Positions 38,414 to 48,226 are shown, numbered from the stretch's first letter. The stretch is 64,000 nucleotides of DNA from Brevibacterium senegalense (GCF_000285835.1 NZ_HE978601.1:1-64000); one strand, 5' to 3'. Notes: generated by a model not told the origin, from the sequence alone. Numbers and translations: made by a program.

Positions 38414-40156
38414 ATGACGACGCATCCAGGACATGACCGGACGCAGGGTTCGGGTGAAGAGCCCGCGCCCGGCCCGCGCTTCCGCACGGCCTTCTCCCAC
38501 CACGATCGTGACGTCCTCTCCGGTCGCGCACCGCATTACGTCGACCTCCTCGACACCCTCGACACAGTCGTCGCCGATGCGGCAGGCCACCGGTCGCTGG
38601 GCGCCCAGGAGGCACTCGCCGGGCTCAAAGCGCTCGAGCAGGCTCGTCGGCACGTCGAGCGCCTCTCCACCGACCTCCTCGCGCACTACGAGCAGGTGGG
38701 AGATCCCACCGCGCACGGCTACCGCAGCGTCGTCCAGCTCCTCGAGGGCGAGTTCCGTATCCCCTCGCACGAGGCACGCCGTCGGACCCAGCTCAGCACC
38801 AACCTCACCGACCGCGTCTCCACCACCGGCGAGCCGCTCGCACCCCTGCGGCCGGCGATCGCGCGGAACTTCGCGGAAGGCCGCCTCTCCTCGGACGAGG
38901 CCCGCACCCTCTGCAAGGCCGTCGACGACCTGCCGCCCACCGTCAAAGCGCAGCACGCGCACCAGATCGAGAAGACCCTCGTCGACCTCTCCCCCACGGT
39001 CCGCGTCAAGGACATCCCGAAGCTCAGCCAGCGCATCATCGAGCACATCGACCCCGATGGGAAACTGCCCCAGTACGAGACCGACCCGATGGCGTACACG
39101 GTGACGCTCAATCAGCAGGCCAATGGTGACTGGAAACTGTCCGGCCTGTTGGATTCCCCCACGGGGACGACACTGCAGGCACTGCTGATGGGACGGATGA
39201 AGGACGACGCCCTCATCCCCGTCGTGGTCCGTTCCCTCACTGCGGACCGCACCGCCGCAGTGGGCGGAGTCTCCGATGACGGAGCGGGAGCCACTACTCG
39301 CCAAGCCACGGGCGAGGGAGTCTCCGAGGGCACTGCGGCAGCGGGCGCACGAGGCGCCGGAGACTCTGCGGCTGCAGACGACGCCGGTTCATTCTCCGGC
39401 GAGCGCTTCCTCCCCGACGAGTTCTACAACGACCACACTGATGCGACCCACAGCGTCGCCACCGGCGCTTCGTCCCACACCACCGGTGGCGACGCGCCTC
39501 ACTTCGGCAACGGAGTCCACGAGGACGGGCACCTCAACACCCAATGCAACCCGGGCATCGATCGACCCCCTCCCGGTGTCGCCCGCCACGACCGCCTCGC
39601 GTTCCTGCTGCGCTCCGTCACGCGCGAACGCGTCCTCCACGGTGCCGACCACGCACTCGTCGTCTCCGCCACCCCCGACGACCTGACGAATCCGCGTCGC
39701 ACCCTCGCCACGCAGTTCGGTGGGCCCATCACGCTCAAGGACCTCGAGAAATGGTCCACCGCGGCACAGACCTTCACCCACGTCGCCGATGGAGAAGGCC
39801 GCACCGTCGAAATCCATTCGCAGGGCAGGTTCGCCAACCGTACCCAGATCGCCGTCCTCACCGCCCGCGACCAGGGCTGCACATTCCCCGACTGCAACGC
39901 ACCGCCCCACTGGTGCGAGGCCCACCACATGATCCCCTATTCCCAGGGTGGCGAGACCACCGTCGACAACCTCACCCTCGTCTGCCCGTTCCACCATCGC
40001 TGGCACGAGCGCACCGGGTGGACCACCCGATTCCACCGCGGGCTGCCAGCTTGGAAGCCGCCCCGCAGCATCGACCCGCAGCAGCGGCTCCTCTTCCACT
40101 CCCGCTTCCGCGCGGCTCTGCTCGACCTCCCGCCCACTCTCCTCGACACCACCTAG
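38414..40156 (+). CDS. DUF222 / 13E12-repeat HNH endonuclease
   Basis: This is a 580-residue protein of the actinobacterial DUF222 (13E12) family with a C-terminal HNH nuclease domain (about 489-531): CTFPDCNAPPHWCEAHHMIPYSQ, then DNLTLVCPFHHRWHE, giving zinc cysteines and the catalytic His-His, Asn and His residues. A Ser/Gly/Ala/Thr-rich variable insert lies at about 280-375. These genes are multicopy in many actinomycete genomes and behave like selfish or mobile elements, but their biology is not settled. ATG was chosen with GGGAGG nine bases upstream, rather than the GTG three codons earlier. No inverted ends or target duplications were seen. Confidence 0.92.
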   Translation: MTTHPGHDRTQGSGEEPAPGPRFRTAFSHHDRDVLSGRAPHYVDLLDTLDTVVADAAGHRSLGAQEALAGLKALEQARRHVERLSTDLLAHYEQVGDPTAHGYRSVVQLLEGEFRIPSHEARRRTQLSTNLTDRVSTTGEPLAPLRPAIARNFAEGRLSSDEARTLCKAVDDLPPTVKAQHAHQIEKTLVDLSPTVRVKDIPKLSQRIIEHIDPDGKLPQYETDPMAYTVTLNQQANGDWKLSGLLDSPTGTTLQALLMGRMKDDALIPVVVRSLTADRTAAVGGVSDDGAGATTRQATGEGVSEGTAAAGARGAGDSAAADDAGSFSGERFLPDEFYNDHTDATHSVATGASSHTTGGDAPHFGNGVHEDGHLNTQCNPGIDRPPPGVARHDRLAFLLRSVTRERVLHGADHALVVSATPDDLTNPRRTLATQFGGPITLKDLEKWSTAAQTFTHVADGEGRTVEIHSQGRFANRTQIAVLTARDQGCTFPDCNAPPHWCEAHHMIPYSQGGETTVDNLTLVCPFHHRWHERTGWTTRFHRGLPAWKPPRSIDPQQRLLFHSRFRAALLDLPPTLLDTT

Positions 40157-40328
40157 TGCGGACGCGGGGCTGGGGCACGCCGGGCGCGGTGGGTGAGGTG
40201 CGTCCGGGAACGGGGGCGGGGGCGGGGGCGGTGAGCCGAGCGTCGCGGTAGGCGAATCGAGCAACGGGTTCGACGAGTCGCGTCATGGGTTCGGAGTGTC
40301 GAGCGGCGGTTCTCGACTGAATGCAGAG

Positions 40329-40358
40329 CCGTCGGCTGGCCACAAAGCCAGCCGACGG
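40329..40358. terminator. Terminator hairpin between the HNH gene and the antitoxin-like gene
   Basis: CCGTCGGCTGGC and GCCAGCCGACGG form a perfect 12-bp stem with loop CACAAA, between two convergent genes. The 170 bp between the HNH stop and this hairpin contain a GGGGGC-rich tract and no gene. Confidence 0.8.
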
Positions 40359-40414
40359 ATTCGTGAATCAGGCGTGCCTGATCTGACGGGTGTTCCCGGT
40401 CTCCCCATCCAGAT

Positions 40415-40606
40415 CTATCGACGCGTCCGCGGATCGTCGTCTCCGCCGATCGCCCTGTCCGCGGCCCGTCGGGCCTTTCGGATCTTGTCCTCATGCTTCG
40501 ACCCGGCGGCCCTCCTCGCCGCGTCCTCGGCGCGGTCGAGCACCTGCCGGCCCTTGTCTCCCCGCAGTGCGCGGCGCAGTCCTCGCATGATGTCTCCTGC
40601 GCCCAT
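40415..40606 (-). CDS. Small Rv0909/MT0933-like antitoxin-family protein
   Basis: This 63-residue highly charged helical protein begins MGAGDIMRGLRRALRGDKG and continues with DRAEDAARRAAGSKHEDKIRKARRAADRAIG. That alternation of GxxKxxDxA and KxxDKIxKA helices matches the antitoxin Rv0909/MT0933 family. The ATG has GAGGGGGAG just upstream; an ATG eleven codons earlier lacks one. No toxin gene (SRPBCC-type Rv0910-like) is adjacent, so it may be a solitary family member. Assignment is by pattern only. Confidence 0.6.
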   Translation of the reverse strand: MGAGDIMRGLRRALRGDKGRQVLDRAEDAARRAAGSKHEDKIRKARRAADRAIGGDDDPRTRR

Positions 40607-40851
40607 GTCTCCCCCTCGCTCGTGATGTGGAGGAGACACTATCCGTGGGGCCTGCGGCGATCCGGTGAGACGGCTGCAGAGACGACGGGAGCGACCAGCG
40701 CTCGGCGGGAGCGAGGAAGGCCGTCGACGAGAGCGGTGGAGCTGAACAGCGGGGTGGCCGGAACGCGTCGGTATGCAATGTAGGGGGAGTTCCCGGTCGC
40801 GGCACGTGCCGTGTGCGGACCCTGGGCGCGCACCGATCCGGACACGAAGAA

Positions 40852-40891
40852 GACCCCTACGGTCCGCACCGGAATGCGGATCGTAGGGGTC
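40852..40891 (-). terminator. Intrinsic terminator of ssrA
   Basis: On the minus strand GACCCCTACG / CGTAGGGGTC arms (10 bp) extend into an inner CCGC/GCGG pair, followed by TCTTCTTCG. The hairpin begins 11 nt after the tmRNA 3' end, the expected position. Confidence 0.85.
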
Positions 40892-40901
40892 CAGGGGGTT
40901 G

Positions 40902-41273
40902 TGGAGATGGCGGGAATCGAACCCGCGTCCGTCGACGAATCGCCGGGTCTTCTCCGGGCGCAGTCCGTGAAGAGTTTCTTAGGTCCTGGCCACCGCACGA
41001 ACACGTAGACCAACGGACGGAGTCGAGTGAAAGTCCCGCACGCACCCCCGACATGTGCGTGCAGCAGTGGCTTCCTAGCTGACGCCAGGATCCGGAGCGG
41101 AAGCTACCCCGGGCTGACGGATTCGCTCAGCTCGCTATCAGGCAGCGAGGGCGAAATCGGTGCGAGTCTTGGATTCAGCACCTATTGGTTTGCAGAGGAC
41201 ATTAACGAGTTGACTCTGCGTTCTCGGCCCGCTTCTCCCGGCTCAACAGCCGGCGTCGAAACCGATCATCCCC
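40902..41273 (-). ncRNA. ssrA: Transfer-messenger RNA (tmRNA)
   Basis: The 372-nt gene shows both tRNA-like ends. The 5' GGGGATGATCGGTTTCGACG pairs through GGGGAUG with CAUCUCC at the 3' end, and a T-arm GCGGGTTCGATTCCCGC lies next to it. The 3' CCA is not encoded: the genome continues CAACC after the discriminator A, so CCA must be added. The reading tag is AESKTRTDFALAA followed by TGA, ending in the degradation signal ALAA. tmRNA rescues stalled ribosomes together with SmpB, encoded about 140 bp upstream on the same strand. Confidence 0.96.
41138..41179 (-). other. tmRNA proteolysis-tag reading frame (within ssrA)
   Basis: The resume codon is the first GCT. The encoded tag AESKTRTDFALAA with TGA stop matches actinobacterial tags such as AxSKRTDFALAA, here one residue longer (KTRT). 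ALAA is the Clp protease signal. Confidence 0.9.
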
Positions 41274-41415
41274 CTATTCAGTTGCCATCGGCCCCACCGA
41301 GTGGAGCCCGACACCTCCCGACCCTGATCCAGACCAGAGCCGGAAGAACCACTGTACACCGCGCAACGCGCCGTCAGCCATTCGTATTCCCGCGCCGCCC
41401 GCGCGGGCGTCCGGG

Positions 41416-41889
41416 TCACCTGCGGCGCAGGCTCGACTTCATCGCGCGCTCGGCTTCGCGCTTGTCCTGCTTCTCACGCAGGGCCTGACGCTTGTCCCAG
41501 TCCTTCTTGCCCTTCGCGATCGCGATCTCGACCTTCACCCGCGATCCGTCGAAGTACAGCTCCAACGGCACCAGCGTCTTGCCGGACTCCTTGATCTTCT
41601 GCGAGATCTTGAGGATCTCCTGCTTGTGCAGCAGCAGCTTGCGACGCCGGCGCGCCGAATGATTCGTCCACGTGCCCTGCGCGTACTCAGGGATGAACAC
41701 GTGCTCCAGCCACGCCTCCCCCTGGAAGATGAGGGCGAACCCGTCCGTGAGGTTGGCACGCCCCTCGCGCAGCGACTTGACCTCTGTGCCGGTGAGGACG
41801 AGGCCCGCTTCATAGGTGTCCTCGATGTGATATTCGTGCAGCGCCTTCCGATTGCGCGCGATCGACTTCCGTCCGGTGTCCTTGGGCAC
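41416..41889 (-). CDS. smpB: SsrA-binding protein SmpB
   Basis: This 157-residue SmpB has the family motifs [29 protein letters not shown], the LLLHKQEI helix and the basic C-terminal tail ([30 protein letters not shown]) that enters the empty mRNA channel. It binds tmRNA and delivers it to stalled ribosomes. A GTG start with GAGGAGG upstream was selected. Order M23 peptidase - smpB - ssrA on one strand matches other actinobacteria. Confidence 0.96.
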   Translation of the reverse strand: MPKDTGRKSIARNRKALHEYHIEDTYEAGLVLTGTEVKSLREGRANLTDGFALIFQGEAWLEHVFIPEYAQGTWTNHSARRRRKLLLHKQEILKISQKIKESGKTLVPLELYFDGSRVKVEIAIAKGKKDWDKRQALREKQDKREAERAMKSSLRRR

Positions 41890-42052
41890 GAGCCCCTCCT
41901 CTCGACTGACTGGGCTGACACATGGTCCGGTCATGCGCGTTCTGGATGACCGGTCCCCTGAGCGAACGATCCAGTCTACCGCAGGCGCCGCCACGCGGGG
42001 AGGCGATGACCCGCCATCAGATCCCCACTGTGAGACGAGGACGCCCGTGAGG

Positions 42053-43306
42053 TCAGGAGATCCAGTCCATCGGGTCGACGTACGACCCGTCCACCATGAC
42101 TTCGAAGTGCAGGTGGCAACCCGTCGACGAACCCGTCGTGCCCGCCATGGCGACGGTGTCGCCCTCGCTGACGCTCTGTCCCGCGCGCACGACGTTCCGC
42201 GTGTTGTGGTTGTAGGTCGTCGCGATGCTGGCGCCGTTCGACTTCCCATGCGACAGGACGACCCGGTTGCCGTAGCCTCCCGCGACGCCGCTGGAGACCA
42301 CCACTCCGTCCGCCGCCGCGTAGACCGGCTGACCGCACGGCACGCCGAAGTCCGTGCCCGTGTGCATGCGCCGCGTCCCGGAGATGGGGTGCGTGCGCCA
42401 TCCGTACTGCGACGTGATCGGATGTCCGGGCGCGGGGTTCTTGAGGAACCCGTCTCCCGGCAGCGTCCGGTTCCCGTCGCCGTTGTCCTCCTGCCACTCG
42501 CGGATCTCGTCCGCCAGTCGCTCCTGCTCCTCCTTCTGCTTCCGCAGCTCCTCCGCGGTCGCAGCCTGGTTGTCCTCGATCGTCTGCGCAGCGGAATCCT
42601 TCTGAGAGATCAGGTCGTCCAGGGACGACTTCGCCTCCACAGCGGCGGCCTCCGCGGCCTCCTTCTCGAGCACGACCTCGGCGGCCTCGTCCTTGAGATC
42701 CGAGATCTCCTCCGCGATCGCGTCGAGGCGGTTCTGGCTGCTCACGTTCGCCGCACGCTGCTCGCCCAGCTGCGTGATCGTCCGCTGCTGGGAGCGCACG
42801 GCGGAGTCGACGCGGGTGAGGCCGTCCAGGCCGTTGTCACTCTCCGCCATCTGCAGCAGCATCGCGAGATCGCTGGTCACACCGGAGTTCTGGTAGGCCC
42901 GCCGGGCCACGCCCACGACCGCCTGCTCCGAGTCCTCGATCTGGTCGGTGCCGTCGTCGATCTGCGTCTGCAGCTCCTTCTCCGCGTTCTCCGCGGAGGT
43001 GAGGCGGGCGGCCAGCTCCTCGTCCTTGCGCTCCGCCTCCGCCAGCTCGTCGGACGCGGCGGTGACGGCGTCCTCGGCATCCGGCATGCGGTCCTCGGCG
43101 TCCTCCAGCTCCGCCACGACGCGGGCCAGCTCCTCGCTGAGCCCCTCGTGCTCCCGCTGGAGCTCCTCCACGCGCTCGTCGACCGAGGACTTCTCGTCCT
43201 GCGGATTCGCCAGTCCCGGCGACGTGGGCGCCAGCAGCACGAGCACGAAGAGGGACGCGAGCACCGCGAGGACCCGGGCGCGCGCGCTGCGAGGAGACTT
43301 CAGCAT
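42053..43306 (-). CDS. M23 family metallopeptidase with coiled coil (EnvC/RipC-like partner of FtsEX)
   Basis: This is a 417-residue secreted protein: signal peptide (about 1-33), long coiled coil (about 40-270, with heptad-rich Glu/Ala/Asp helices), and a C-terminal LytM/M23 domain (about 290-417). The zinc ligands are visible in RMHTGTDFG and in TGCHLHFEV. Coiled-coil M23 proteins downstream of ftsEX are recruited by FtsX and cut peptidoglycan at the septum when FtsE hydrolyses ATP. The ATG was chosen (GAAGGTG upstream), though a GTG four codons earlier overlapping the ftsX stop is equally possible. Confidence 0.9.
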   Translation of the reverse strand: MLKSPRSARARVLAVLASLFVLVLLAPTSPGLANPQDEKSSVDERVEELQREHEGLSEELARVVAELEDAEDRMPDAEDAVTAASDELAEAERKDEELAARLTSAENAEKELQTQIDDGTDQIEDSEQAVVGVARRAYQNSGVTSDLAMLLQMAESDNGLDGLTRVDSAVRSQQRTITQLGEQRAANVSSQNRLDAIAEEISDLKDEAAEVVLEKEAAEAAAVEAKSSLDDLISQKDSAAQTIEDNQAATAEELRKQKEEQERLADEIREWQEDNGDGNRTLPGDGFLKNPAPGHPITSQYGWRTHPISGTRRMHTGTDFGVPCGQPVYAAADGVVVSSGVAGGYGNRVVLSHGKSNGASIATTYNHNTRNVVRAGQSVSEGDTVAMAGTTGSSTGCHLHFEVMVDGSYVDPMDWIS

Positions 43307-43314
43307 GGAGACGA

Positions 43315-44229
43315 TCACACCTTCATGTACCGACGGAGGGTGAGCCAGGACGAGACGCCGGCCATCACCACACCCACCAGCACCAGCAACGGGGTGACGA
43401 GAGCGACATCGGACAGGTTCACGAGACTGACCCCCGCGAGACGGGACTGCAGCCACCCGGACACACCGAAGTGTACGCCCACGCCCAGGACTCCGCCCGC
43501 CAGCAGACTGCCCACGGCAGCGGCGATGATCCCCTCCAGGATGAACGGCAGCTGGATGAAGAGGTTCGACGCGCCCACCAGGCGCATGATGCCCGTCTCC
43601 CGACGCCGGGTGAACGCGGACAGGCGGATGGTCGTCGCGATGAGCAGCACCGCGCACAGCGTCATGATCGCGGCGATGCCCACGGCGACGGCGGTGGCGA
43701 CGTTGAGGATCCGGAACAGCTGGTCCAGCAGCCGGTTCTGGTCGACGACCTCCTCGACCCCCGGAGTCGCGGAGAAGTACTCGCTGATGATCCCGTACTG
43801 CTCCGCATCCGCCAGCTGGATGCGGAACGACTCCTGCATCTGGTCCTCCGGGACCGTGCCCTCGAGGCTGGTCCCCTCGAACTGCTCCTCGAACAGGCGA
43901 TGCGCTGTCGCCTTGTCCTCGAAGTGGACCTCCTCGACGTAGTCCTCGAGATCCGGAGACGACAGCGCGGCCTCGATCGCGTCCTTCTGCTCCTGGGTGA
44001 CCTCGCCCTCGGCGCAGGTGGGGGCCTCGGAGTCGGGCGGACACAGGAACACGGCGACCTGCACCCGGTCGTACCAGTAGTCCTTCATCCCGGAGATCTG
44101 CATCTGCAGCAGCACCGCCGAGCCGATGAACAGCAGCGACACGAACGTCACGAGCACGACGGAGATGATCATCGAGAGGTTGCGGCGCAGACCCGTCAGC
44201 ACCTCCGACAGGATGAACGAGGTCTTCAC
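43315..44229 (-). CDS. ftsX: Cell division permease-like protein FtsX
   Basis: This 304-residue protein shows an N-terminal membrane helix (about 20-45), a large extracellular loop (about 46-170, containing the [12 protein letters not shown] disulfide-like pair) and three C-terminal membrane helices. The loop is where the M23 partner binds. ATG overlaps the ftsE stop (ATGA). FtsEX regulates peptidoglycan hydrolysis in division. Confidence 0.95.
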   Translation of the reverse strand: MKTSFILSEVLTGLRRNLSMIISVVLVTFVSLLFIGSAVLLQMQISGMKDYWYDRVQVAVFLCPPDSEAPTCAEGEVTQEQKDAIEAALSSPDLEDYVEEVHFEDKATAHRLFEEQFEGTSLEGTVPEDQMQESFRIQLADAEQYGIISEYFSATPGVEEVVDQNRLLDQLFRILNVATAVAVGIAAIMTLCAVLLIATTIRLSAFTRRRETGIMRLVGASNLFIQLPFILEGIIAAAVGSLLAGGVLGVGVHFGVSGWLQSRLAGVSLVNLSDVALVTPLLVLVGVVMAGVSSWLTLRRYMKV

Positions 44230-44921
44230 GGCTGGGTCACCTCCGGCCGGTAGCCGCCCACCTCGTCGCGGACCATCTCCCCGGAGCGCAGCTCGATGAC
44301 GCGCCGGTTCATCGAGTTCACGATCGACGAGTCGTGGGTCGCCATGAGCACGGTGGTGCCGAAGCTGTTGATCCGCTTGATGACGTCCATGATGTCCTGG
44401 CTGGTCGCGGGGTCGAGGTTGCCCGTGGGCTCGTCCGCCAGCAGGATGCCGGGCTTGTTGACGACGGCGCGCGCGATCGCGACGCGCTGCTGCTCGCCGC
44501 CGGACAGCTCATGGGGGTAGCGCTTCTGCTTCCCGTCGAGGCCCACGGTCTCGAGGACGTCCGGCACCAGTGTGGAGATCGCCGCGCGCGACTTGCCGAT
44601 GACGTGCAGCGCGAACGCGACGTTGTCGAACACGTTCTTGTTGGGCAGCAGGCGGAAGTCCTGGAACACGGTCCCGATGCCGCGGCGCAGATGGGGCACC
44701 TTCCAGCTGGGCATCCGCGCGGTCTGGGTGCCGGCGACCGTGATGCGGCCGCGCGTGGGCACCTCCTCGCGCAGGACCAGGCGGATGACGGTCGACTTCC
44801 CCGATCCCGAGGCCCCCACCAGGAACACGAACTCCCCCGCCTCCGCGGTGAACGACAGGTCCGCGAGCGCGGGTGCGGTGCGGTGGTCGTAGGACTTCGT
44901 GACCTTGTCGAACGTGATCAC
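44226..44921 (-). CDS. ftsE: Cell division ATP-binding protein FtsE
   Basis: This is a 231-residue ABC ATPase with Walker [10 protein letters not shown] at 36-44, signature LSGGEQQR at 139-146, Walker [13 protein letters not shown] at 159-170 and the H-loop His in MATHDSS. It begins at a GTG with CGGAG upstream so that the protein starts [11 protein letters not shown], the normal FtsE N-terminus. It lies about 200 bp downstream of prfB on the same strand. Confidence 0.96.
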   Translation of the reverse strand: MITFDKVTKSYDHRTAPALADLSFTAEAGEFVFLVGASGSGKSTVIRLVLREEVPTRGRITVAGTQTARMPSWKVPHLRRGIGTVFQDFRLLPNKNVFDNVAFALHVIGKSRAAISTLVPDVLETVGLDGKQKRYPHELSGGEQQRVAIARAVVNKPGILLADEPTGNLDPATSQDIMDVIKRINSFGTTVLMATHDSSIVNSMNRRVIELRSGEMVRDEVGGYRPEVTQP

Positions 44922-45122
44922 ACAGACTCCGGGGCTGGGGGGACGGCGGACGGCAACGGGGCGCGGGCCGGCACACCGGGCGCCGGGTCCCACCTCACTC
45001 TAGGGGTCACCGGGGCGTGCAGGGCACCTTTCGACCGCGTCCCCGCGTGTCGGTCCAGCGGACTCCCAGGGTGCGGTGACCGCTCCCGAGACCGTGGCTG
45101 GGCCGGCTGGGCCGCGCTGGGA

Positions 45123-46244
45123 TCAGTCCGCGGCCTCGGCTGCCATCTCCTGCTCCTTGCGCCACCGGATGCCGGCCTGCAGGAAGCCGTCGATGTCGCC
45201 GTCGAAGACGGCGGACGGATTGTTGACCTCGTGGTTCGTCCGCAGATCCTTGACCATCTGGTAGGGGTGCGTCACGTACGACCGCATCTGGTCGCCCCAG
45301 CTGGCCTTGATGTCGCCGGCCAGCTCCTTCTTCTGCGCGTTCTCCTCCTCCTGCTTGAGCAGCAGCAGGCGGGACTGGAGGACGCGCATCGCGGCCGCGC
45401 GGTTCTGGATCTGCGACTTCTCGTTCTGCATGCTCACGACGACGCCCGTGGGCACGTGCGTGATGCGGACCGCGGAGTCCGTCGTGTTGACCGACTGTCC
45501 GCCGGGGCCGGACGACCGGTACACGTCGATGCGCAGGTCGTTCTCGTCGATGTCGACGTGGTCCGTCGATTCGATGAGCGGGACGACCTCGACAGCGGCG
45601 AACGATGTCTGGCGCCGGCCCTGGTTGTCGAACGGGCTGATGCGGACCAGGCGGTGCGTGCCCGCCTCGACCGACAGCGTGCCGTAGGCGAAGGGGGCGT
45701 CGACCTGGATCGTCGCGGACTTGACGCCCGCGCCCTCCGCGTACGAGGTGTCGAGCTCCTTGACCGCGTACTTCCGGTTCTCCGCCCACCGGATGTACAT
45801 GCGCGTGAGCATCTGCGCGAAGTCCGTCGCGTCGTCACCGCCGGCACCTGCGCGGACCGTGATGACAGCGGAGCGCTCGTCGTACTCGCCGGACAGCAGT
45901 GTGGAGATCTCCAGCTCGCCCAGTTCGCCCTTGAGCTTCTCGATCTCTGCGTGGGCCTCGTCGACCGCGTCCTGGTCGCCCTCGTCCTCGCCCATCGACA
46001 CGAGCAGCTCGACGTCCTCGATGCGCTGGTCGAAGCGATCGAGCTTCTCCAGGACGGACTGCTTGTGGGACAGCTTGGACGTCACCTTCTGCGCGGCGTC
46101 CGGGTCGTCCCAGAGGTCCGGCGCGGCGGCGGCATGGGTGAGCTCCTCCACCTCGCTGCGCAGGGTGTCGACGTCGGACACCTCGCGGATGGAGGAGAAG
46201 GTGCGCTGCAGTGATTCGATCTCTGCGGAGAAGTCTGTGGCCAT
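45123..46244 (-). CDS. prfB: Peptide chain release factor 2
   Basis: This 373-residue class I release factor has the stop-codon recognition tripeptide SPF at 203-205, which identifies RF2 (UGA/UAA), and the catalytic GGQ at 248-250. It is read in a single frame, so the programmed frameshift known in E. coli is absent, as usual for actinobacteria. The motif [11 protein letters not shown] (132-142) has Asp where Val is more common (AGAGGVDA). Upstream of ftsEX on the same strand, as in other actinomycetes. Confidence 0.97.
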   Translation of the reverse strand: MATDFSAEIESLQRTFSSIREVSDVDTLRSEVEELTHAAAAPDLWDDPDAAQKVTSKLSHKQSVLEKLDRFDQRIEDVELLVSMGEDEGDQDAVDEAHAEIEKLKGELGELEISTLLSGEYDERSAVITVRAGAGGDDATDFAQMLTRMYIRWAENRKYAVKELDTSYAEGAGVKSATIQVDAPFAYGTLSVEAGTHRLVRISPFDNQGRRQTSFAAVEVVPLIESTDHVDIDENDLRIDVYRSSGPGGQSVNTTDSAVRITHVPTGVVVSMQNEKSQIQNRAAAMRVLQSRLLLLKQEEENAQKKELAGDIKASWGDQMRSYVTHPYQMVKDLRTNHEVNNPSAVFDGDIDGFLQAGIRWRKEQEMAAEAAD

Positions 46245-46310
46245 AGTCCCCCTAGACTACGGCACCGCACGGACGCGACCGCGGGTCAGCCCGCAGCCGC
46301 GCCCGCCGCC

Positions 46311-46976
46311 TCACTTCTGGTCGTACAGCTTGAGCGCCAGGAAGCCGTGCGTGAAGGCCGCACCGGCACGCAGGGCCGCGGCGATCATGATCGCGCGCGA
46401 CAGGTGCTCCTCCGTCGCGCCCGCCTTCTTCGCCTTCGCGACGTGACCGGCAAGGCAGTAGGGGCACTGCGTCGTCGCGGCGACGGCGATCGCGATGAGT
46501 TCGCGCGTGAGGACGCTCAGGACGTCGTCGGCCGGGTCGAAGACGGCACCGTCGAACGCCTGGAACGCCTCGACCGCACCGCCTGCGGACTGTCGCAGCG
46601 GACGCAGGTAGGACCGGTCGCCGGGCTCATGGAAGTGCTCCAGCTCCGCACCCTGCTCGTACGCCTTGTGCGCCAGGAATCCGTGCGTGTACGCGGCACC
46701 CGCGCGCAGACCGGCGGCCACGTACACGGCGCGGGCCACCTCCTCGCGGCTGGCGCCGGCCTTCTTCGCATTGCCCACGTGCACGTCCAGGCAGTAGGGG
46801 CACTGCGTCGTCGAGGCGACCCCGATCGCGATGAGCTCCTTCGTCCGCAGGTCGAGGACCTCGTCGTCCCTGTCGAACACCGCCGCGTCGAACGCGCCGA
46901 ACGCCTTCGTCTGGCTGGGCGCGACCTCCGCCAGCACCTTCTGGTAGTCGAAGTCTCCGGACTCGTGGTAGTGCAT
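46311..46976 (-). CDS. Tandem AhpD-like (carboxymuconolactone decarboxylase family) protein
   Basis: This 221-residue protein consists of two AhpD-like repeats. Each has a CPYC redox site with a following His: CPYCLDVHVGNAKKAGAS (Cys59, Cys62, His66) and CPYCLAGHVAKAKKAGAT (Cys171, Cys174, His178). The two halves also share AxxxAFxAFDxAVFD and ALRAGAAxTHGFLA segments, so the gene arose by internal duplication. AhpD proteins act as disulfide reductants for peroxiredoxins. No ahpC is adjacent. ATG follows GAAGGAG. A perfect inverted repeat 70-107 bp upstream may be an operator. Confidence 0.9.
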   Translation of the reverse strand: MHYHESGDFDYQKVLAEVAPSQTKAFGAFDAAVFDRDDEVLDLRTKELIAIGVASTTQCPYCLDVHVGNAKKAGASREEVARAVYVAAGLRAGAAYTHGFLAHKAYEQGAELEHFHEPGDRSYLRPLRQSAGGAVEAFQAFDGAVFDPADDVLSVLTRELIAIAVAATTQCPYCLAGHVAKAKKAGATEEHLSRAIMIAAALRAGAAFTHGFLALKLYDQK

Positions 46977-47044
46977 CTGTGAACTCCTTCGTCAGCCCGC
47001 GGGGCCCCTGCCCCGCTCCTGCGACCAGCCGATCACAGCCGACT

Positions 47045-47082
47045 CGCACCTGTCCAGAGTGTGACGATCCGCGACAGGTGCG
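47045..47082. promoter_or_regulatory. Inverted repeat upstream of the tandem AhpD gene
   Basis: CGCACCTGTC (47045-47054) and GACAGGTGCG (47073-47082) are perfect 10-bp arms 18 bp apart. A second repeat (GCGACAG 47071-47077 / CTGTCGC 47104-47110) overlaps it. The placement suits a repressor site or regulatory hairpin controlling the AhpD-like gene. Confidence 0.45.
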
Positions 47083-47157
47083 GACGCGGGGCGGCTCGCG
47101 ACGCTGTCGCAGGTCAGACGCCAGCACCTCCGCCGAGGCCGTGTCCGGCCGCGCGAC

Positions 47158-48105
47158 TCAGTCCAGTCCCAGCAGGCGTGCTCCGTTGTCGTGGAGGATC
47201 TTCCGCTCGACGTCCGCACCCAGCCCCAGGCCCAGGATCGCGTCGATCTGGACGGAGTAGGGGTAGGGGATGTTGGGGAAGTCGCTGCCCAGCACCACCT
47301 TGTCCTGCAGATCGACCAGGTCGCCCACGAGCTCCGGCGGGAACGGCGCTGTCTCCTCGACGTACGGGGTGAAGGTCATGCACGTGTCGACGCACACCCG
47401 TTCGTAGTCGTGGGCGAGCCCCAGGAACTCCGCGTACTCAGGGGTGCCGGTGTGCGCGATGACGAGGGCCAGGTCGGGGTGCCGGCTCAGCACCTGCCGC
47501 ACGGGCTCGAGGCCCGTGTGCCGCCCCGGCACCGGGCCGGAGCCGCAGTGGATGACAACGGGGACCCCAGCCTCGGCGATCTGGGCCCAGACCGGGTCCA
47601 GCAGCGGATCCGCGGGGTCGTACCCACCCACCTGGATGTGGGACTTGAAGACCTTCGTGCCGGCCTCGAGGGCTCGGCGGGTGTAGTCGGCGGCCTCGGG
47701 TTCGGGGTAGAACGTGGACGTGTGGGCGCAGTCCGGGGTGCGCGCCGCGAAGTCCGCGGACCAGCCGTTGAGCCATTCAGCCATCCCGGCACGGTGCGGG
47801 TAGAGCATCGACGTGAACGCGCGCACGCCCATGTCGCGCAGGCGCTGGACACGCGCCTCCTCGTCCCAGCGGTAGGCGATGGGCCAGGCACGCAGGCCGC
47901 GCTCCCCCGCGTGGTCGAAGTAGTCCCACACCTTCGTGAGCACGTTCTCCGGCATGAAGTGCGTGTGGATGTCGACGAAGCCGGGGATGCCCAGGTCCGT
48001 GGCGATGCCGCGGAGGCGCTGGGGCTCGTCCGCGGGCAGGTCGACGGTGGTGGGCGCGTGGCCTGTGAAACCGGGCGCGTCTGTGGGCTCGGGAGTCGCA
48101 GTCAT
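47158..48105 (-). CDS. Amidohydrolase family protein (amidohydrolase 2 / TIM-barrel)
   Basis: This 315-residue metal-dependent hydrolase has the N-terminal ligand motif DIHTHFMPE, a second His in VIHCGSGP, a third in VIAHTGTPEY, and the C-terminal GSDFPN with the catalytic Asp. These define the amidohydrolase 2 (ACMSD/decarboxylase-like) subgroup, which includes hydrolases and decarboxylases; substrate unknown. The ATG chosen lies 27 codons into the open frame, where family-like sequence starts; the ribosome site is weak. Confidence 0.85.
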   Translation of the reverse strand: MTATPEPTDAPGFTGHAPTTVDLPADEPQRLRGIATDLGIPGFVDIHTHFMPENVLTKVWDYFDHAGERGLRAWPIAYRWDEEARVQRLRDMGVRAFTSMLYPHRAGMAEWLNGWSADFAARTPDCAHTSTFYPEPEAADYTRRALEAGTKVFKSHIQVGGYDPADPLLDPVWAQIAEAGVPVVIHCGSGPVPGRHTGLEPVRQVLSRHPDLALVIAHTGTPEYAEFLGLAHDYERVCVDTCMTFTPYVEETAPFPPELVGDLVDLQDKVVLGSDFPNIPYPYSVQIDAILGLGLGADVERKILHDNGARLLGLD

Positions 48106-48208
48106 GCCGCCATCGTAGAACGAACGATCAGTGAGGAGGCGGGCGGGGCCGGTCGAAGCAGGAGCGCCGCAACCCACTTTATCCACAGAACGGACGAGCC
48201 CTTCCGCT

Positions 48209-48226
48209 GGCGAATGGTTCTCATTA
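48209..48226 (+). promoter_or_regulatory. Zur-like half-conserved site upstream of the Tad operon
   Basis: The stretch ending AATGGTTCTCATTA agrees at 14 of 18 positions with a Zur-type box of the form TGATAATGGTTATCATTA; the right half is nearly complete and the left half is poor. It lies 66 bp before the tadA start. Zinc control is a tentative reading. Confidence 0.3.

Noticed and set aside
40639-41013. Short frames overlapping the ssrA 3' region
   Set aside because: They lie across the tmRNA and its terminator and have no ribosome sites or conserved residues.
41852-43942. Plus-strand frame across smpB, M23 gene and ftsX
   Set aside because: Antisense to three conserved genes with good start sites.
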